From Trissonchulus latispiculum (Eukaryota; Nematoda; Enoplea; Enoplida; Ironidae), in NCBI GenBank assembly GCA_030248195.1, contig JASAND010007707.1, positions 1 through 64,000 on the forward strand: a stretch of 64,000 nucleotides of DNA. Reading direction: 5' to 3'. The notes beneath the pieces are model-generated. The model worked only from the letters and a program-made list of their open reading frames with translations. It was not told where the DNA came from and did not search any database. Shown here piece by piece: positions 21,967 to 34,000 of this stretch. Made by a program: the position numbers and the translations under genes. The first letter of the stretch is position 1. Every line of letters starts with the position of its first letter.

Positions 21967-22360
21967 TATGTAAATCATATTGCTAAAAAGACGTGTTTTG
22001 AAGACCTCAGCGTTGTTTAGAGTCCAGGATTAATAAAATTATAAAATCCGAACATAAGTAATGCAAGCACAAGCAAGTTGTGGCGCACCTGACGATAGAT
22101 TTCGCTAGAATTATAAAAAACAATTTCACTAAAGCTTATTCGTATAAAACAGCAAGCTCTTTGAAACTATTGTTCAGCTAGTTATAACATTGCTAATTAG
22201 CTAAACAGCAGAGCTAATTTACAATCCTAATTTGGACGTGATATTGGCCATGAAAGAATGAACAAGGGATTGTTTCGAAAAGCAAAGATGAACATGTCCA
22301 GTTAATAATTAGCAGAGCGAGAATACATAACTGAATAAGAGTATGATCCCTTCATACTAC

Positions 22361-22604
22361 CAAGAGTGCATAATAACTAAGAGTGTGACAAGCGTTCTGT
22401 CAGCAACTGGCCACTTTCGAGCTACAACACATAAACATACAAGCGAGTGAGCATACACAAACGTGTACTGGGTACTCATTTGTGGGAGGGGTCACTGGGG
22501 TCTAATTTGTGTAGAGTTTCAGCCGTTATCGTGCAGATGATGTCCCCGGCCTTAATAACTAAGAGTGTGACGCTTGTCACACTCTTAGTTATTATGTACT
22601 CTTG
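22361..22604. mobile_element. Short MITE with CAAGAG ends and ATACTAC target duplication
   Basis: Left end CAAGAGTGCATAATAACTAA, right end TTAGTTATTATGTACTCTTG. ATACTAC occurs directly before and after (22354-22360 and 22605-22611). A secondary palindrome, AGAGTGTGACGCTTGTCACACTCT-like, sits near the right end. The ends are shared with the element at 6203-6608. Confidence 0.7.
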
Positions 22605-22633
22605 ATACTACCAATATACATATTAGTAAGAGT

Positions 22634-23186
22634 GGTGATGGTAGCTCACGCGGGCATCTCAGACTAAAATCCAGTTTACGGTGTCCACCGTATTTGCATC
22701 AAGTAGCTCACGCGGGCACCAGTACACTTTCAATATTTTAAATTTTGTCTTAGGTAGACAGATTGTAGCAAGTTTGTAGTTTGAGCACCTGTAACAAATG
22801 TACGATACTTCTAGAATTTCATTTTAATTATTTTTTAAATTAAAGCTGGCGAAGGCAATAAATAAACCCATTTGGTTGAATTAATGATTACTGTTATAGC
22901 AAAGTTGTGTGTAATGTTAACAACGTTGTCTAACATTACACTATTTTTATTTGCCACCAGGCTGAGGTGGATGCCACAACCTTTCATAATCAAAATTTAT
23001 GCTTTACTTTATGCAAGTTATTAAAATTGTCTAAATTTAAGGTACTTTGATACAGTCTCCTGTTGAAAGTAATAAACCTAAAAATATTGAAAGCCTGCAA
23101 GTGCCCGCGTGAGCTACTTGGTGCAAATGCGGAGGACACCTTAAACTGAATTTTAGTCTGAGGTGCCCGCGTGAGCTATTATCACC
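22634..23186. mobile_element. Element with about 105-bp terminal inverted repeats (GCTCACGCGGGCA)
   Basis: The left arm starts GGTGATGGTAGCTCACGCGG and the right arm is its reverse complement for about 105 bp. AGCTCACGCGGGCAC occurs twice in each arm. The interior is AT-rich and has no open frame of note. No target duplication could be read. Confidence 0.75.
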
Positions 23187-23349
23187 GCAAAAGTACATAA
23201 TAGATAAGAGTAAGAAACTCTATGACACTACTTACTACTACTTCATTACTACTGAGTTTGCTGGGCAGTCCGGGGGAGTTCCAACTTTGTAGTAGTAATT
23301 ACACGGTTTCATATAAACGCGTTACTGCACCCTCATTCGCTAATTAGCC

Positions 23350-23430
23350 TCAGGCTTACGGTAGGTAATCTATTAATTATTTTTATTAATGTAATAAAAA
23401 TAACTAATAGATTACCTACCGTAAGCCTGA
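23350..23430. repeat. Near-perfect 81-nt hairpin
   Basis: The arm TCAGGCTTACGGTAGGTAAT and its continuation pairs with the right arm ending ATTACCTACCGTAAGCCTGA. The stem is about 37-38 bp with one mismatch and the loop is very small. It could be a tiny foldback element or a small-RNA precursor; nothing in the sequence decides. Confidence 0.75.
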
Positions 23431-24419
23431 AGAAACGCCGCGGCATTCTATTAGAAGGAGTGCTGGGTGCCAAGCCAACCTAATCAATATAGCACTATTG
23501 GTAGATAGAGGGCCATTTTTAATGTTGTGATAGTGCTGGTAACTGAATCTTTGTCCTTATGGATTTCACAAATGCTTCGTCCAGAAAATGTTTTTACTTC
23601 AAATAATTATGAAAGTCTTGCAATCTAGAACCACTAAGGAAATACAGAAAACTAGTATTCTGGAGTTTTGAAGACTTAGGGCAATCATCAACTTTCTGAT
23701 TTAACTCGTTGCCATAATTAAAGGATGCTAGCTAAAGCCAGTGCTAAATCCCCTAAGTCTGGATTTAATTTGTACGTTAATGTTTAATTAAGTTAATCCT
23801 GTTAAAATGTTCAAGGCGCCGTCCGCTATGTCGCTGAAACAGTTCGAATAAAGTTTCAACCGATCCCCTAAGGAGCTTAGACGCAAACTGTCCTCTTGTT
23901 TCCAACAAGAGCTTGTCATAAACTGTGTTTTATCGAATTGTTGTCGTGTAAGCGACAATCTCCAAATACCTGAAAAAGATGCAAAATCCTGATAAAATCT
24001 GACGGACAATATTAGTTTTCTAAGAAAAAAATGGATTTCACAACGTCAGAGTGTTTGTAGTTCAAGCCCGTATTTTGGTCCTGGAGTGAGCGTGGGCTCT
24101 CGTTTAATTTAATCAGAATCACTAGGTCTGGTTTCGTCACAGATTTAACATTAGTGTGATACACTGTTGTTTAACGAAGCCGGATGTGCAATTGCACTGG
24201 TGTTACTGTCAAAATCTGAAGCAATGTTAACGTTAATGTCTTGCGGACTACTATTAAAACAGTACAACATTGTGAATGTGCATAACGACTTTTTTACAAC
24301 AATCTCTGGTATGTTTTTGAGTAACGTGTGTGCGTTTCGTTTAAAGGATATTCATGACGAAGCTGCAAAAAAGTGACATGAGACAAACTAAACTTTATTG
24401 ACACTTAAAAGTGAAAGGC
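23431..24419. other. Intergenic DNA before gene 2
   Basis: Short open frames only, with no recognisable protein. Unique AT-rich sequence leads to the TATA box at 24420. Confidence 0.5.
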
Positions 24420-24427
24420 TATAAATT
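24420..24427 (+). promoter_or_regulatory. TATA box of gene 2
   Basis: TATAAATT lies 137 bp before the ATG at 24564, with CGAACGAG at 24468-24475. The arrangement matches gene 1. Confidence 0.55.
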
Positions 24428-24467
24428 GCAACCAGAAATCACTGACTGCACATTTGTTATCTGTTTA

Positions 24468-24475
24468 CGAACGAG
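24468..24475 (+). promoter_or_regulatory. Shared CGAACGAG element, gene 2
   Basis: The same octamer as at 9772-9779, 48 bp downstream of the TATA core. The flanking sequence is otherwise not conserved. Confidence 0.35.
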
Positions 24476-24563
24476 CAGTGTCTCACTACGACTGATCTTG
24501 TCCAGATTTTATCGTTCATTCTATTTAGCGAGGTCTAACTTAAAGTCCTAGTCCAACGTTACA

Positions 24564-25035
24564 ATGCGTCTACTGGTACTGGTACCGCTATTGCTATGCG
24601 CCCTGGTGTTGGTGGAGTCCACAGGCATGAATGGGAAGGGAAGCGGTGGGGATAAAGGAGGCGGCGGCAAAAGCGGAGAAGGTAGCAAAGGGGATAAAAG
24701 CGGCAGTAAGGGAGATAAGAGCGGAAGCAAGGGAGATAAGAGCGGCAGTAAGGGTGATAAAAGTGGCAGTAAGGGTGATAAAAGCGGCAGTAAGGGTGAT
24801 AAAAGTAAAAGCAAGGGGGATAAAAGCGGCAGTAAGGGAGGTAAAAGTGGTAGCGGTAGTGGAAGCGGAAGCGGTGAGGGAAGCGGGGAAGATGGGAGCA
24901 CGAAGGTGGTTACCTGTACCCTGAGCAGCTCAGTCCTCGAAGAAAGCAAGAAGGAAGAGAGCTCTCTGATGAAGCAGATTGTGAAGGAGCTTAGGATAAA
25001 GAAAACTGAAATCGTCACCATTGTTATTCTTTCCA
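24564..25035 (+). other. Gene 2 exon 1: signal peptide, SGSKGDK repeats, first A module
   Basis: Residues 1-157. The protein starts MRLLVLVPLLLCALVLVES, a signal peptide close to that of gene 1. About eight seven-residue units (SGSKGDK and variants) follow, coded by near-identical 21-bp repeats at about 24690-24850. The A module (VTCTLSSSVLEESKKEES, then KKTEIVTIVILS) matches exon 1 of gene 1. Confidence 0.9.
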
Positions 25036-28000
25036 GTAAGATTATTATTTTTTAATGAGAGTAACGTTTTCTCTTAGCCCTCCATCGTAGTGCTTTTATT
25101 GGCAACAGTAATGTCAGACCAGGTTTTCTATTTCTCTATGCTCATGGTCTGGCGTTGAATAACTGCATATATATCTCAACTACATATGTGAGATTTTAAC
25201 GAAACCACATTTTCTACAGGACTACTACCGTTTAATAGCAAAAGTAACCACGTGCTTTCACCATATCGTGGATTCTATGGTACCGCTCCAAAACCACCAA
25301 CTCCTTCAAAATGTAAGGACAAGTACAATGATGATTATGAAGAAATACACAGACAGTACCGCTTCGTCTTTAACCAAGTGTCTCTTAGCAGCTCAAGCTT
25401 GGAATGCTTTGAAAATTTTTTAGCAAGCTGAGAACGAAATTTATTGAAGTAGCCAATGTTCTGACATGCGCCTTAGCACTCCCATATCTTGAGTCAGAGC
25501 CAAAATCTTTTGAGTCATGATCCTTGGGTGGAGTACTTCTTAATCTACCTTTTACTTTTCTTTGATCCGCTCGGAATTAGCGATGTAAACCAATTTTACA
25601 GTCATGGAAAGATCTGCAGCAAAACCATCCGGTTGTGCAATATGGAGCTATTTGATTAGTCCTAACTTCTTTAAACTTTAGTAAAAGTGATAGCAAAGTT
25701 ATATTATCTGTGCACACGTTATTCAACAATGCAAATTAAAGAATCGCAGAAAACCTGCGGCAACTACAGCATTGAATGAAATCCCTTACAGTGCACTGTC
25801 ATTGTTTCGTATAATATTTGAACATAATTGCGATCAATTTTATTAACCCACAATAACAACTCTTCTAATCGAATTAACCGTCTACGACAGCATTGGTTGC
25901 TCGTATAGTTTGCATAAGTGTATAAAAATATGAAATTGCATTGAGCATATATACGGCTTTATTTAGCATTCGTTTTTATTTTTATAATTTCTTACAATAG
26001 AAGGAATTCGGATAGTTTTTGATGGACTTGACATGACGCATGACGCAAGTCATTGACCTTGACGAGGCATGACCTTGATGTATGACCATGGAATCGAATA
26101 AATTTAAAAGCTTTGTACAGAATACCTTTCCTTGTCACAAAAAATTGGTGTTTCGGAAAAAATCCCGTGTGAATCAGGGAAAAGTAAGAGGATCATCAAG
26201 AAGTACCCAATGGTCATGCCTCAAAAGGTTTGCCTCTGACTTAAGAATTAGCTGCGTTAAGAGTACATACGCAAAGCTCGGTCTTTGTGAATGAAATATA
26301 TATCTAGATTCGCCGACACTGGTAGCGCTTTAGGTTCTATTCACAACTTTGAAGATCTTGTTAGTTTGAGGGTCAGGGAATCAGGGAATCGTTGAAACTT
26401 GAATTCGGGCTGACTCCACTCAAAATTCTATCTGAAATTCCAGTTTAAAATCATTTACCTACTATAAAATTGCTTCATAGCCTTCTTGATCCCAGTTTTG
26501 CTTTAAAATCATTTTTGCTATTTTGCTTGCACCAGAAAAAATTAAGCGGCTGGATATGTGAATTTGTTGGCCATCTTCTTGGGAGAGCGCATGTCAAAGT
26601 AGAATAGCCCGTACGGGACAGCTGTAGCACAAATCATTTCTGGTACTGCCTGCTGATGTAAAGTTGAACACACAAAATTGATTTTATCAAAACACTTTCA
26701 GCCCAGGTGGATTTAATTCGAAGCGATCAATGTTTAATATGTTTCTGATATTTCCGTGCGCACATCTGCGTCTCAAAATTAAGCTGAAGTTTTGTATTTG
26801 TTTACTTTGATCCATTTCTGAACGATCTGTACCCAAAACATTTGGACACCATTGGTCCTTTTTGCAGCACTTAAAAATAAATAGTTATTTTTAAATTTTA
26901 ATTTTTTCAGAAATGCAATTACAGATGCAAACTGTGAGCTCTATTAGTTAAATTTAGCGAATATAGACACAGGTTTGTGCATTCGGAATTATCACCAATA
27001 TGTTTCCAGGACTATATATATTATATACCGTATGAATACTAACGTCTATAGGCTCTAAGACCAAACACTAACCTGGCATTCACGACACAAATGTCGATAT
27101 TTTTGTTGACAGCTAATGTGCCGTTTGTGCCGTTTGTAGATAATGTAGATCGGGTTGCTGTGGGCTGCTTTAATACAATAGTCTAAAAATGCAAAAAAAC
27201 TGAAAATCAAGGGCCCTAGAAAACTTGGACTAATTATGTTTAAATTTTATGCATAGGCTAAGATTTGTGTTATCTCTATCTCTTCAGCCACAGTCTAATG
27301 GTTTCGAAATTACGCATGGGCATTGCCTGCACAGCCACTGCACATGTACAGGCTAGGAAAATTTACGCCCGCGCAGCAAAATTTTATTCCTTGCAGCAAA
27401 ATATTATCCTACGCAATAAAATAGTTACCCCCGCGCAGGAAAGGGTATCAAAATATTATCCCGCGCAACAAACGTTTTACCCTCGCGCTGCAAAAGCGCA
27501 ACAAAAGTGTTAGTCTGTGAAGCAAAGCACAGCAAAATTTTAACCCGCGTAATATAGCTTTACCCCGAGCATTTTTAGCAAAAATGTTACCCCCGCGCAG
27601 TAGCAGCACAACGTTTACCCCCGCGCAGTAATATTTCCCCACGCATAACTTTATCCCGCAAAGCAACCTTTTTACCCCCACGCATAAAAAGCACAGAAAA
27701 TTTTTTCTGCGGGACGCTTGCTCTTTATCGGAATTCTGCTGGAGAAACATGAATTTAGCTGGAATCATTTGTCTTGAGTTTTTGAAAAGTTTAAGACTTG
27801 GCGCTTTGACCACCTCTCTTACTGTTTCTATCTCCTGTCTAGTCGGAAATTGTTACGGAAACAAAAATTTTGCATCTGTGGTGCCTTCCATTATATTTCC
27901 TTTAAAACTTTCGCACAGTTCCGTCAGACCACCGCAGCATTCTAAGCTGCTTAAGGGTGGTTCCACTTTGGTCAATAATCCATAGTCACAGATTTCGCCC

Positions 28001-31000
28001 ATTTTCACATATAATATGCCCCCACATGTTCTGAAAACAACACAAAATATTAGTGTTCGAAATCAAACTGTGGTAGAGTTATTCAGGTTCTAAGTTGGTA
28101 AACTTGAAAATTTCGGTGATGAGCCCTGCAAGGTCAGGTGGAGAGCGAACGCAATCGAGAGCAGGGTTGAGCCACACACCAAATTAAAGCTTACTATGGT
28201 TATATTTTAGTGCAGAAGCCAATGCCCGCTATCCAAGCGTTCACAATGCAATTAGTGATGCACTGACCTAACTTTGGAGGACTACCCACTATGACTTTAA
28301 CTCACTTTAACCTACACAAACAGTATTTTACAGCCACTGTTCTAAAGGAAAAGTTGTATATACGAAATTTTTAATACGGTTTCTTTGAAATCCTATATAC
28401 GGATCCCTCTTCCCAGAAATACGATTTTTGTATGTCTAAACTTTTTGCTATTAGGCTTTTTACAAAAGCAGCTGTGAAAACCCCGAAGCTTGTTCATGGA
28501 TGCTGCAAACATTTTGCATAGATTGGCCCTACCAACATAGCTGTAAAACAGTATTGCAGCAAGCCTATGAAACAGACTGCTTGACGACAACCTGGTACCT
28601 AACATTTTGAGACTTACAAAACAGACTATTTTCAACAGAAGCAGGAAACTTGTGCAGACAAAAAGTTAAGGGTAAGGCTCATAAAAACGAAAATGCGAAT
28701 TACTTTTACCAAAAATACGATTTTAAAACGTATCTAGAATTCGTATATGCGAAATATTTGGAAACGACTTTTGAGCACATCCCTAATATCCCTTTGTAGA
28801 CCATACATGTGCTGGGTGGGGTTTGGAATTTTCATTCTGCCCAGACCAGGTGCTCCAGCCCCCCTCCCGAAGGGTTCCTCACCTCCCAGAATCCGGTTTT
28901 TTCTGATTGTTGGCTAAAAAAGTGGAAAATTCCTGTGTATCGGCTGCCTTCTGCCGCCGATTCAGCCCCCCCCCCAAACTTCCCCTCATGCACATGTCTG
29001 TTGTAGACCCGTCAGTATTCAATTGCAAATGATCATATAATGGTGGTAGGTGATGCCCAATATGGTGTACCGTCGAAACGGGAAACAGCAGAGAGTAGGA
29101 AAGTTTGCGCTTTCAGCTTTTTTGGAGGCTTCTCAAAATAATAAAAGCATAATGCGTTTTAGTAATGCGCATGTCAAAAAAATTGAAAATACGATTTTTT
29201 ACTGTCTATGCGCATACGTGGCCGAAAAAGCCAACTTGAAAGCAATCTTAATACAACGGTTTGAACTTTTTATATCCATGCGAACAGCTAAGTTGCTTAT
29301 CAACTAGTTTTACACTAGACCACTCTTCTACAGTTTGCTGCAAAGCATTAGCTTTTTAGTGTTGCTATTGCCGGCCGAAAAGCGTCTGCTGAATGTTGAA
29401 CAAAAAATTGTAAAATGCGCTGTTACAAGCAGCCAATGCGCATTTCAAAACAAATAATGCGGATTAATAAAACGCATTAATACCGTACATTTTTGTGAAG
29501 ACTCCTTAATCAGAAGAATTGGCCCTGCTGGAGATCTATCTTTCCACGACTCATGCTTCACTACAGTCGCACGTGCTACTACTACTACAATGCAGAGTCA
29601 TCAAATCAACCTCCACATCAAGCATATCAACCTTTCCTATGCCTACTTTCCTTACAAAATGCATGAAACAAGTAGTAAATCCTAGGTCCGGCATGGTTCT
29701 AGAAGTCGTGTTCAAACAAGGTGAAGGGTTTACATGTAGCCTTTAAAGTATTTATCCCTATTTTAGGCAGTTCCTTCCAAATGGAGTGCAGTTCTTCCGC
29801 AGCGGAAAAGTTTGAAGAGGAATCTTCTTCGATAAAACTGGTCAGTGTCAGCAAGAAGGAAATATCGATCACCAAGATTACAAGTACGTTAATTCAGTTG
29901 CACACATAAGCTATTTGTAGTCATATATTCTGAACAAAGTTTGCCGTTTAAAGCTTACAAAATCCGTTAGCGTTGTTTCCTCAATTGCGGCCTAAACCCA
30001 TAACGCGTCGCGTACTGAACTCAAAGTACTACATAGTAATGTTTTGCAGGCTGCTATTGTGCAAAATAACTATATACTAATCTTTGCATAGCCATGTTTT
30101 GTCAGCAATTTTTGCAATGACAATTCGTTATAATTTGGCCACCTAATTTAGCTGATAGAAACTATTTCGCTGCGAAAAGCCCTTTGTCGGAATCCTTAAC
30201 CATTCCAATTAAACGTTTTGTTGAGATAGCCATAGCGATACGTTTCTCTGAAACGCAGACAAGCTAAGTCGTAGCCAAGTCAACGGCATCATCTGTTGAT
30301 TATGAAAGCATTGTATTTTTAGTTGAAACCAGCATCACCATCGTGTCATGCAGTGTCCAAGGTGCCGAACTGGAGGAATCTAAAAAGGAAGAAAGCAACA
30401 TTAAAAAGGCTATAACTGAAAGCACTGAAATCTCCACGAAAGACATCAAGCAAATAGTCATAACGTCTTGTAAGTTTCTCCATGATGTTATACATATGTT
30501 GTCCGCCATGGTTCACTGGTGCTGTGACTTTTATTACTGTTAGTGTATAGGTATGGATATACATATAGAGTCAACAAGAAAACAGAGAAAATCTTTTTAT
30601 CCTTCAGAACTTCAGAGCAAACTGCTGGAATACACTGTTACGCTTTTACTTGCAAAATGCCAACATTTGCTCGAGCCAATACATGTTGCTAACATATTTG
30701 GCTTTAATGACATATATCTGTCTACCAGAAAAACACAAAATATATACAGACGTTTGCAATAAAGAAGACGTTCCGTTAAAAGTAGGGTCGAAAATGTTAT
30801 TGTGTAAATTTGTGAAAATGCGAGTCTCTGATCTTTACAATGTCAGACTGCCGGAGCGTGTGACGCCATTTCTGTGTTTCTGGCGGTATTATCGTAAGCT
30901 TATTTTTCATAAAGCTGCAGCCTGCTTTACAATCCTTTGCTAAATCTAGTGAAGCCAAGGAATAGAATGAATTTGTTTGCATCATAAACTGCTTGGTATT

Positions 31001-34000
31001 TTAGCTACCAGCTTCGAAGTCCAGTTTGTCAGTTTCCAGAGCGTTTCCGTTTTCCAGGAATCTTACTCATCTATTACCATCAAGACTGTGAGCGGCGAAG
31101 AATGTTCCATTTCCAGTGTTTCGGAAAGTAATGCTTTTAATTGTCTATTGTAGGGGGAGTATTACACACGATGCTATTGTTCTTAACCCATGGAACATTT
31201 TAATTCTTTGGAATAGACGGTTCGGATATTGTTTTGAGTATTCTTTTATGAAGTGTCCCCACTCTCGAATCTGCTTTATACAAGTATCTTTTTCAGTATC
31301 AAATGTTTAACAGAAAAGCATAAATTGCTTCACAGCATACCTGAACGGGAGGTCAAATTTCACTGACCCTTGTGGAAGCAAATTTGGATACCCCTTGTGA
31401 GAGCGATTTTTCTTAGGGGTACTTTTGAAAGCGATTTTGAAGCTATTTTTGTCATTTTTTAGCAAAAAACAGCAATTTTTAAGCTAAAACACGTTGGGCG
31501 TTTTTCGGACGTTTGTTAGCTAAAAATAGTATTTTTAAGTGAAAAATTCCGGCGAGGCCGAAAATTTGTGGAAATTTTAGTCGTAAAACCGTAAAACGTA
31601 AAATTTTTTGGGCAATTTTCTTACCCCTTGTTGCCAATTCTCTTATCCCTTGTGGGAGCAATTTCGCGACCCCTTGTCGGCGGCTTCGCCAAGGGAGGGG
31701 GGGAAGGAATTCCACCCCTTTCCCCCTTGTCCACCTGTGCTTCACAGTATTACAAACACTTAAAATTATTGCAGTTTACCGCTGGGTTATGTACCTGTTG
31801 CGGAATAATACCGTAGAACATGGAAGGACTTTGTCATACGCTGGTTACTGTAGGTTTGTAATGTCTTATCAAGTCTTATTTGAACAACCACAATTTAATA
31901 ATCTAACAGGTTATTGGTAACAGTCAGAAGTCATTTTGACGTGAAGTTACAGTGAGAGAATGTTTGTGCTTTTAGGTGAGCAGAGCAGTTTACAAACTGA
32001 ATGCTCGATAGAAGGAGCTGAACTGGAGCAAACAAAGAAAGAAGAGCAGAGCATCATAAAATCAATCACAAAGTCGACGTCTATTAAAAAGTCCGAGATT
32101 AAGGAAGTCAAAATTACATCATGTAAGGTTGCTTAAAGTTCATGTGGGGTATAACTCTAATATAATTAAATAATAATTACTAATTAATATTACTTATTAT
32201 TTAATTTGCTTTAATCATGCTCAATTGCTACTTCACAACGATCCTGCAGTCGGCACGACTAGCTTGGTTAGAACTATTTACATTTAACTCAAAACGGACC
32301 ACATTCAGAGTCATAAAACTGGAAGCAAAATTAAAAGGTCAACATAAAGATTGGCCACCAGCTAATGTTCACTTAATTATAAAATCAGGGCTTTAACTTA
32401 TAAAGAGCTGTTGTCCACATGGTAGCCAATCTAGATTACAAAGGTGCAGAATTGCAATTTATGTGTACCGCGTGCAGGTTGCGTCTGGAGACTTATTACT
32501 AATGACATGCATTATGTCAGTGGGCTTTATCCCAACATATTGTGGGGTCTTGTTCCTTGAGGCCAAATTTTTGAGGGCTTGCATTGTGACCTCCAATTAA
32601 CGTTAGTTTTTGCGAAACTAAGGTTTAGCAATAAAAATCTGCAAGTTATGCATTCCCCAAGAATATTATTTTTGAAAATTTCAGAAATTTTGGCTATGCT
32701 TATTGAACTTAACTTGTTAAGCATTTTGGAAAGACGAAAATGCTTTTAGGTGGTGATTCCTTTTGGACACACATTGTTGATTGCCGGCATAAATCAAATT
32801 GAAATTAGACGAAACTTTCTAAAATAAGTTTGCTTAGCGTTCTAATACCCTCTAATACCTTCTAATACAAAATTTCGAGACTTGAAATTTCCGTTCAGGG
32901 TGGTTTGAAAATTTCTGAAAGCTTGACAGCAGCGCACAGTTATGACTGTATCAATTCGAAAGAGCTGTGGAGTACTATAATTTTGCTATGGAAGCATCTT
33001 TCTAGCATTTTCCTGTCGTGAGGTATTGCCAATTTTCTTATTTTGGTCTCGAAAACATGTCCTTTTTTCGGAAATCAAATAAAATATTATTCTTGAGCTA
33101 TGCAGGCGTATAAATTGAGGCTGTCGTTTTGAAAGTCTGACAGGGTCTCACAAATTATCCGACGCATTATCTTGTCATTATCTCATTGCAATCCCGCAGG
33201 CGTTATCATAAAAGACGTAGTTTTTTTCAAAAAGCCGACCAATTTTTTTCCAAAACTTACGGAGCATTCACCACGCAAGCTGGTGAGTTTGCTACTTAAT
33301 ACTGTGTTCAGCACAAATATATCTAATGATGCTTATTTGTTGCTACGAGAGCTATCTTCTAGCTAAAGTGATCGCCTACCACGGCCACTGGTTGTGCATA
33401 CATTTTAGCTAATTTCTCCACGAGGAAAAGTTATTTTATCATAACTAAGAAACGGTATTATCCAGGTATTGGATAGAGGTGCCTGATGATATAACCGATG
33501 TCTCTCAAAAACTTTACTTCCGTCTGCAAAAAAATCTGGAAAATTACACTCCATCTAATAATCCAGTAAAGTATTTTAGAAAAAGCAAAGTTAGTTTCAT
33601 TGTATTCAGCCAACGAAAAGAGAATATGTTAAGCTACATTTTGATAAGAACAGTCTCAACGTCAACTCCAAGTAATGACTGAATAATAATAAATTGATTC
33701 TCCAAAAGGAATCACCACTTTAAAGGAGCACATTTTATTTTAATTTATATTAATTAATAATCAATTTTAATTAAGGAAGGTTCTTAGCTGTTTTTCTGTG
33801 ACTCGCTATGCTTCGAAGAACCAGCCCGAAACCTTGATTTTGGAGACATCCAGCATAAATGTTCAAAAATTTCTCAAAGCTGTTGTATTCAATGAAAATA
33901 TCTACGCTTTTGCACAACAAGATAAAACATACAGGACTATAGGACATTGCATTGACTTTAGTGTAGCCCTAACGGTAAGAGAGCACTGCTACCTTAAACT

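Larger units (their letters stand above)
25036..29766. other. Gene 2 intron 1, 4.7 kb
   Basis: Gene 1 has only 279 bp here. I found no further module exon. The intron holds a degenerate repeat near 27357-27715, an ACATGTGC-ended element at 28805-28997 and an AATGCGCAT-rich inverted patch near 29140-29490. Open frames inside show no signal or family similarity. Confidence 0.6.

Noticed and set aside
24548..25021. 157-codon reverse frame rich in Leu and Pro over gene 2 exon 1
   Set aside because: Antisense of the SGSKGDK repeats; the forward frame has a signal peptide and a conserved module.
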